Below, piece by piece: positions 61,701 through 64,000 of a stretch of 64,000 bases of DNA. The DNA is from JANNOG01 sp050329415 (GTDB lineage: Bacteria > Actinomycetota > Actinomycetes > Actinomycetales > JBBAYJ01), in contig JBHJOS010000109.1 in assembly GCA_050329415.1 (NCBI GenBank), forward strand, positions 11,212-75,211, read 5' to 3'. Within the stretch, counting starts at the first letter, position 1. Every line of letters starts with the position of its first letter. The translations under genes were made by a program, and so were the position numbers. The notes beneath the pieces were generated by a model. That model did no database searches. It was not told the DNA's origin and saw only the letters and a list, made by a program, of their open reading frames with translations.

Positions 61701-64000
61701 CCGGCCTCGCCGGGCGGGCCGTCGCCGGCCTGTCCGAACGAACCATGACCCGAAGGCAGGACGTCATCGCCCTGGTCTCTCTGGTCTCCCTGGTCTCCCT
61801 GGTCTCCCTGGTCGTCGCCGAGCGCCGAAGGTGAGGCCTGGTGATCGGTGCCGGTCTCCGAGATCAGCCGGACGGGGGCGAGCTCGCCCTGGTGGGCCGG
61901 GTTGGGCACGAAGTCGTCTAGGACGAACCCGAGGCCGGAACGAGTGATCTCGTCGTCGGTGGCCCCCTCCTTCTCGGGGAAGACGCCGACGACGTGGGCC
62001 GTGGAGATGCCGCCCGGGAAGGCGACCTCCCGGTCCCAGGCGATCCAGTCCGAGAAGTCGTCGAACTCCTCGGAGTGCTGCCCGATGTACTGCTCGGCGT
62101 CGGTGGCGTCGGACACCAGGGGCGCAATGGCCGTCGACCCGGCCGCGGTCAGCGTGGCCGGCACGTCGATCCCACCCGGTGCCCGGATCGCGTAGAGGTA
62201 GCGCCGACCCTCGCTGAAGAAGTAGCCACCCGCGGCCATCGGCGAGCGACTGGTCGAGACCAGCAACGGAGAGCGGCTCGCAGCCGCCGACGCGTGAGCG
62301 AGGATGTTGATCGCTGCCGGGGGGTCCTCGTCCGCCGAGGCCGCGACCGGCTCGAACCCCGACGCGAAGATCAACTCAGGTGGTCGCGTGCTCACGCGCC
62401 AGACCACCGTGCCCCACTCGTCCGAGTCACGCCACACCGCAGGCGTCGCGTACTCCACCGACTCCACCAGCTCCGGATGCGTCGCCGCCGCCAGCAACCG
62501 CGACGACTCGCCGGCGTCGCCTGCGGGGTCCCCGTGGGAGCCGTGGTTGGTGGGTGTCCGGTGGTCGCCCTGGTCCGGCGGGTCGGTGTCGCGTGCCTTC
62601 TGGTCGGTGATGAAGCGGGCGGCGCGGTCGCGGCCGACCCAGCCCGGGACGGGATTGCCCCATTCGTCGCGGGGGTGGCTGACGATGTCCTCGACGCGCA
62701 GGACGGTGAGGCCCTGGTAGGGGGCGTGACGGAACGCGTTCTCGATGTTCTCCCAGCCGGAGTCGAACCACACCCCGCTGTTCAGCGCGTTCTCGCCCTT
62801 GATCGTGACGCCGAGGCGCTCGGCGAGCTGGGCGATCCAGAACACCAGGTCCTGGGGCAGCTTGTACTCCGGGGCGATGTTGTCGTTGGCCATCTCCAGG
62901 CACGTGAAGTGCAGCACCACCAGCCGGTCGGTGAGGTCCTGCACCTGCCGGGCCAGGTTGACGATGTCGTGGAACCCGTGACCGTGGGCGTCGTCCCACG
63001 GGACGCTGGTCCGCATCAGCCCCGCCGCAAGCGCGGCGGCGAACGGGTACTCCGGGTGCCCGGCCGTCCAGTGGATCCCGGGCATCTTGTATCCGAAGTC
63101 CGCGGCCGGGAACGCGTCACCCAACGCGGTCAGCGCCGCGGCCAGGACCCGGTGCCCGTGGGACACCAGCGACCCGTTGTACCAGTCGAAGAAGTCCCGG
63201 CCGTACTGATGCAGACGGTGGTCGTTCGAGGCGAAGAAGTGCTGCGGTTCCGCCGGTGGCCGGATGTCGTCGATCGAGCCCAGCTCCGTGTTCCAGGCCC
63301 GGTTCACCCCGGCCAGGTCCCCGTACTTGCGGATCGCCCAGTCCCGCAGGCTCTGCCCGGCCAGTTCCGAGTACGCCTGCAACCCACCCCGGGTCGGATA
63401 CCCCACCCGGTTCTCGATCACCTCCCCGCGCTCGTTGAAGATCTGGTCGTGCTTGTTGTACGACGCGTACCGGGCCTCCCCGGCCGGCCCCAACGACACG
63501 TTGATCTCCAGGATGTCGTCGGCGTACTCCTCCCCGTACCTGGCCACGAACGCCCGCACGAACGCCGCGTACTCCTGCAATGCCACCGCGGAACCCCACG
63601 GTGCGATCGCCTCCGCCGAGGCGTTCCCGTACTCACTGACCTGCTGCAACCCCTTCGGACCCAGCGTCACCGAACCCACGACGTCGTTCACGACGGTCAC
63701 GTTCTCGTACTTCGGCCACACCCACCCCGGGATCTCGACGTTGACGTCGTCCCCGACATTCCCGCCGCACTCGTGGAACGACAGGATCGGCACGATCTTC
63801 AACCCCGCGTCCTTGATCACAGCGAAGATCTCGTCGTAGTACGACCACGCCGGGGAACCCTCCTCGGCCATCACCTCCCCCCACCACACGTCCACACTGA
63901 CCGCGTCGACCCCCATCGCCTCGGCCTCGCCCAACTGAAGCCGGAACGTCTCCCAGTCCCGCACCTTGAGCGGCGCCATCACGTTCGCCGTGAACGGACC
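55754..64000 (-). CDS. Giant multi-effector protein: beta-amylase, ADP-ribosyltransferase, PRTase-like, pentapeptide repeats, serine protease (5' end beyond window)
   Basis: At least 2749 codons in one frame without a stop, still open at the right edge. Numbering from the GTG at 63982: 1-465 is a GH14 beta-amylase (FHECGGNVGDDV; catalytic E169 in GPAGEARYASY and E363 in FTCLEMAND). 500-690 is a scabin/pertussis-like ADP-ribosyltransferase (R529 in WRVSTRPPELIF, STS 576-578, E652 in REVAFPGGI). 830-1100 is phosphoribosyltransferase-like (VVLVDDGIGGGSS). Pentapeptide repeats lie at 1318-1366 and 1588-1635. 1920-2160 is a serine protease (H1953, D2023, S2122 in GGFSGAPL). The last 480 residues are unrecognised. 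GDQ and GDL repeats form linkers. It may be a secreted polyvalent toxin/effector; the N-terminus and any export signal are missing. Confidence 0.9.
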   Translation of the reverse strand, partial: GPFTANVMAPLKVRDWETFRLQLGEAEAMGVDAVSVDVWWGEVMAEEGSPAWSYYDEIFAVIKDAGLKIVPILSFHECGGNVGDDVNVEIPGWVWPKYENVTVVNDVVGSVTLGPKGLQQVSEYGNASAEAIAPWGSAVALQEYAAFVRAFVARYGEEYADDILEINVSLGPAGEARYASYNKHDQIFNERGEVIENRVGYPTRGGLQAYSELAGQSLRDWAIRKYGDLAGVNRAWNTELGSIDDIRPPAEPQHFFASNDHRLHQYGRDFFDWYNGSLVSHGHRVLAAALTALGDAFPAADFGYKMPGIHWTAGHPEYPFAAALAAGLMRTSVPWDDAHGHGFHDIVNLARQVQDLTDRLVVLHFTCLEMANDNIAPEYKLPQDLVFWIAQLAERLGVTIKGENALNSGVWFDSGWENIENAFRHAPYQGLTVLRVEDIVSHPRDEWGNPVPGWVGRDRAARFITDQKARDTDPPDQGDHRTPTNHGSHGDPAGDAGESSRLLAAATHPELVESVEYATPAVWRDSDEWGTVVWRVSTRPPELIFASGFEPVAASADEDPPAAINILAHASAAASRSPLLVSTSRSPMAAGGYFFSEGRRYLYAIRAPGGIDVPATLTAAGSTAIAPLVSDATDAEQYIGQHSEEFDDFSDWIAWDREVAFPGGISTAHVVGVFPEKEGATDDEITRSGLGFVLDDFVPNPAHQGELAPVRLISETGTDHQASPSALGDDQGDQGDQGDQRDQGDDVLPSGHGSFGQAGDGPPGEAGLEWVGGRTDRIPPGWSDAFREAYRRVVDEVARPLTGALMTGDLPAERRAQVKQALHHLYTDLGHALLRPVVRGTEADRPFGGFVGSTAQLRLERRLARLRREFADEIAHGRQADISGPPGGSDLPAILDTTVATLAGDPSVTAERFLFAASPVRPDGTRPGVHILGLAQNGATLAAVVYHLVRRRAGQLGVSIDVGYELPVARHSTGRLGASRFEPTLDSGRVQPGDTVVLVDDGIGGGSSIDTALAAVARDYGEDVNRYIVVPHFFDRGPRAVWRGVPVLMLARTNALGILTRPESPPATPSALGTLVGELVAAGGDVARGLERGFGTGFESWDPGAAFLRLGDAGGHGVLRLSWPGREPVLAVLRRVEGTWWLQYPAAGPEMAMTIDSLLQWIAAVGFDPVSRTRATFSVLPVGTRPFVRPHQALLPPAAPGEGATAGEPSASSGPLLPAGPPAPHGPPAPVGSSAPTGSPAPGATGDLSSPGDAGTPGTGTLAPAVLAQRDRLLGDVVVGHGAGALLVLRPETFVGLWSPVDREALAAVLAEVPGLRLAVVGDVAEVDLSGLDLRDADLSGAVLHNVNLSGADLRGARLADAVLDQVRLTGTALHGPDLARARLRAEDVLSGWSLTDGPPDWTVGARLDLLVRAAVRDRVEQALATGTGAGGLYLRGRPLATRRGGLAPDVGEGINPREVDAYGEVTIEVEHGPGRGGAGRTSVRVLVRGPLAPLVQVAGVWRPLAGTAPVDLLPGAADPASIGIDPLRLGWATGRGTAPGGRVRGLEEFVGSPGDGPAVLDLSGLRRGGLRHPELILGDLATLNERYPGIRVSARGADLRGLDLGGAYLYRADLAGARLEGTNLRGATLLGARMGGTRIATWQVVGAALEVALDDLPEFSPTRWRVDNDLRDAVRWDLDRAAAPLPAADLTRPLTVLDLARLYGALPAEGWGERPIWMLGTPQARPWSTGGVAKQIAGRGPGARAIVLVQYPDVGAGYAVTAEAVRRPTAPDQVGTHGLVVVFRDPRTGAEIPAPALESGSWAGVASVAASFGVVVTHDAAGWGPLPDDARLGVVTRVHPDGGIDVTDAVTGRVETVAVALDLPGGHELGLGEPVYVGPGRDAAGQVRLVAASQHLRSWAWSPAGRDPSLVGDYEPVTDLSTGPGSGIVKIEVAGGGWGTGFVVHRGDDRLVIATNAHVTFDHDPRTGDVTPRSVTAIHLPGRHPSQAVVLRPGTDPLVATNAVVGPGYPAALADRDPDNGWAKAANDVAVLVVEHAPDAILPDTFVFEVPESTADMAPTDPGEPVVVTGYPPHRENGAVVVDAARAPLVDSRGLVISTHAAPDQPGRRTFTSAQVFSSARTEGGFSGAPLWWADSDGGIHLVGIASRADSHTPPGTLPAGTPLVDQQSLESQLTPTTLLNEGHPYVGAPRSVDRFRQARTPTVSKSLLLTDGTLAFLREEIARAALTGSGGGTATSEPAAGGTPLDDLGDLGDLGDLDDLGDLDDLDPGRPSGWVEAEHPPTMVTGGSEASSDLAFVRSALTGALRRGVRGVRVEVSGHGAHGSYVVPLVPGPASPDVLALQALLGSGPPVHGRVIRILAPDGAFIAANRAPVAGAIDGGVTIGGYWFSPELSYVVSPDGRLRHATVAPLELLFQPAGSGDDGGRYRARRDWGYDDLNSLSSGSDVDDFRVVTGVRNAATNLRAAGFTQLQPGVWWRSGAVVLTQPDGRLAAALRPPVHALRGMSFDRVGGRRDAVDLSIGGLTVTLSRNAEGRITTEVHIDALPTFSELGLRPLDSRPLEPERFAEYEARMRPGCSASDDGFLGPDESLADVLAHDQATVGRLGVTHLQLASVLQMFAALARLLGDRLGRDGGVEFDFNGRRWKILPMLRWSGGVESPIDGRAYHAQFRVQNLSTDMEMPFMELHPLLGARGFWEGRKEPERVHRLDPEMLYEFLNGNQPPGRLQAELARLGFPDWPADPGPDEG
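57194..57256. repeat. 9-bp tandem repeat, seven units, in giant gene
   Basis: Seven units of G(T/C)CCAGGTC in the giant reading frame encode a (G/D)DL tripeptide run at residues 2243-2263, between the protease and the C-terminal region. Length change would remain in frame. Confidence 0.9.
61772..61816. repeat. 9-bp tandem repeat, five units, in giant gene
   Basis: Five units of CTGGTCTCC (first and last variant) encode an acidic GDQ-type linker at residues 723-737, just after the ADP-ribosyltransferase domain. In frame, so copy number could vary without disrupting the protein. Confidence 0.9.

Noticed and set aside
57029..61834. Two long plus-strand frames (810 and 749 codons) opposite the giant gene
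   Set aside because: The minus strand carries recognisable catalytic motifs throughout; the plus frames have no domains.

Overview
This 64 kb window is chromosomal DNA from a very GC-rich actinobacterium. The signs are pervasive G/C third codon positions, frequent GTG starts, many ATGA/GTGA stop-start overlaps, promoters placed 6-7 bases before start codons, and a Ku/LigD end-joining locus. Gene content (purA with a DUF3151 gene, a TrmH methyltransferase near pyrE) recalls the purA-pyrE neighbourhood of Mycobacterium. The overall style would also fit Geodermatophilales or Frankiales; the genus cannot be fixed from sequence alone. No rRNA, tRNA, CRISPR array or insertion sequence was recognised.

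Layout. 0-3 kb: a purine operon on the minus strand (purD, purC, purS and a partial purQ running off the left edge; no purB). 3-5.8 kb: split LigD polymerase and ligase genes divergent from ku. 5.9-7.2 kb: two tandem VapBC-type toxin-antitoxin modules. 7.2-10.8 kb: a TetR/membrane-protein pair and two tandem Bcr/CflA-type drug exporters. 10.8-16.6 kb: purA, a FAD amine-oxidase-like protein, DUF3151, an orphan CBS-like protein and an SDR-HAD fatty-acyl-reductase-like fusion. 16.6-25.3 kb: Uma2, an ABC exporter with a possible leader peptide, a secreted tripeptidyl-aminopeptidase-like hydrolase, and a four-gene redox/cupin operon divergent from a TetR gene. 25.4-31.1 kb: a large membrane-anchored glycosidase-like protein and an amino-acid ABC importer. 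31.2-43 kb: a zinc dehydrogenase, DUF445, PPOX, MMPL transporter, lipoprotein plus OmpA-like protein, a third VapBC module, a LarA/DUF2088 protein and a PlsC acyltransferase. 43-55.6 kb: a sigma factor with its probable anti-sigma partner, TrmH, an autoregulated TetR/SDR pair, pyrE, a membrane-anchored PstS-like protein, exonuclease III, DUF368, HAD-IIA, MOSC, threonine dehydratase and SRPBCC.

55.75-64 kb is one giant minus-strand reading frame, at least 2749 codons, still open at the right edge. In order it carries a GH14 beta-amylase domain with both catalytic glutamates, a scabin/pertussis-toxin-like ADP-ribosyltransferase domain, a phosphoribosyltransferase-like domain, two pentapeptide-repeat blocks, a chymotrypsin-like serine protease with a full triad, and about 480 unrecognised C-terminal residues. 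This multi-effector architecture is the most striking and least familiar object in the window.

Regulation is unusually readable. Three TetR genes each face their probable target across paired palindromes. All three toxin-antitoxin modules, and several other genes, have a TANNNT -10 element 6-7 bases before the start codon, as expected for leaderless mRNAs. Several convergent gene pairs overlap at their 3' ends, twice sharing a single CTAG as both stop codons.
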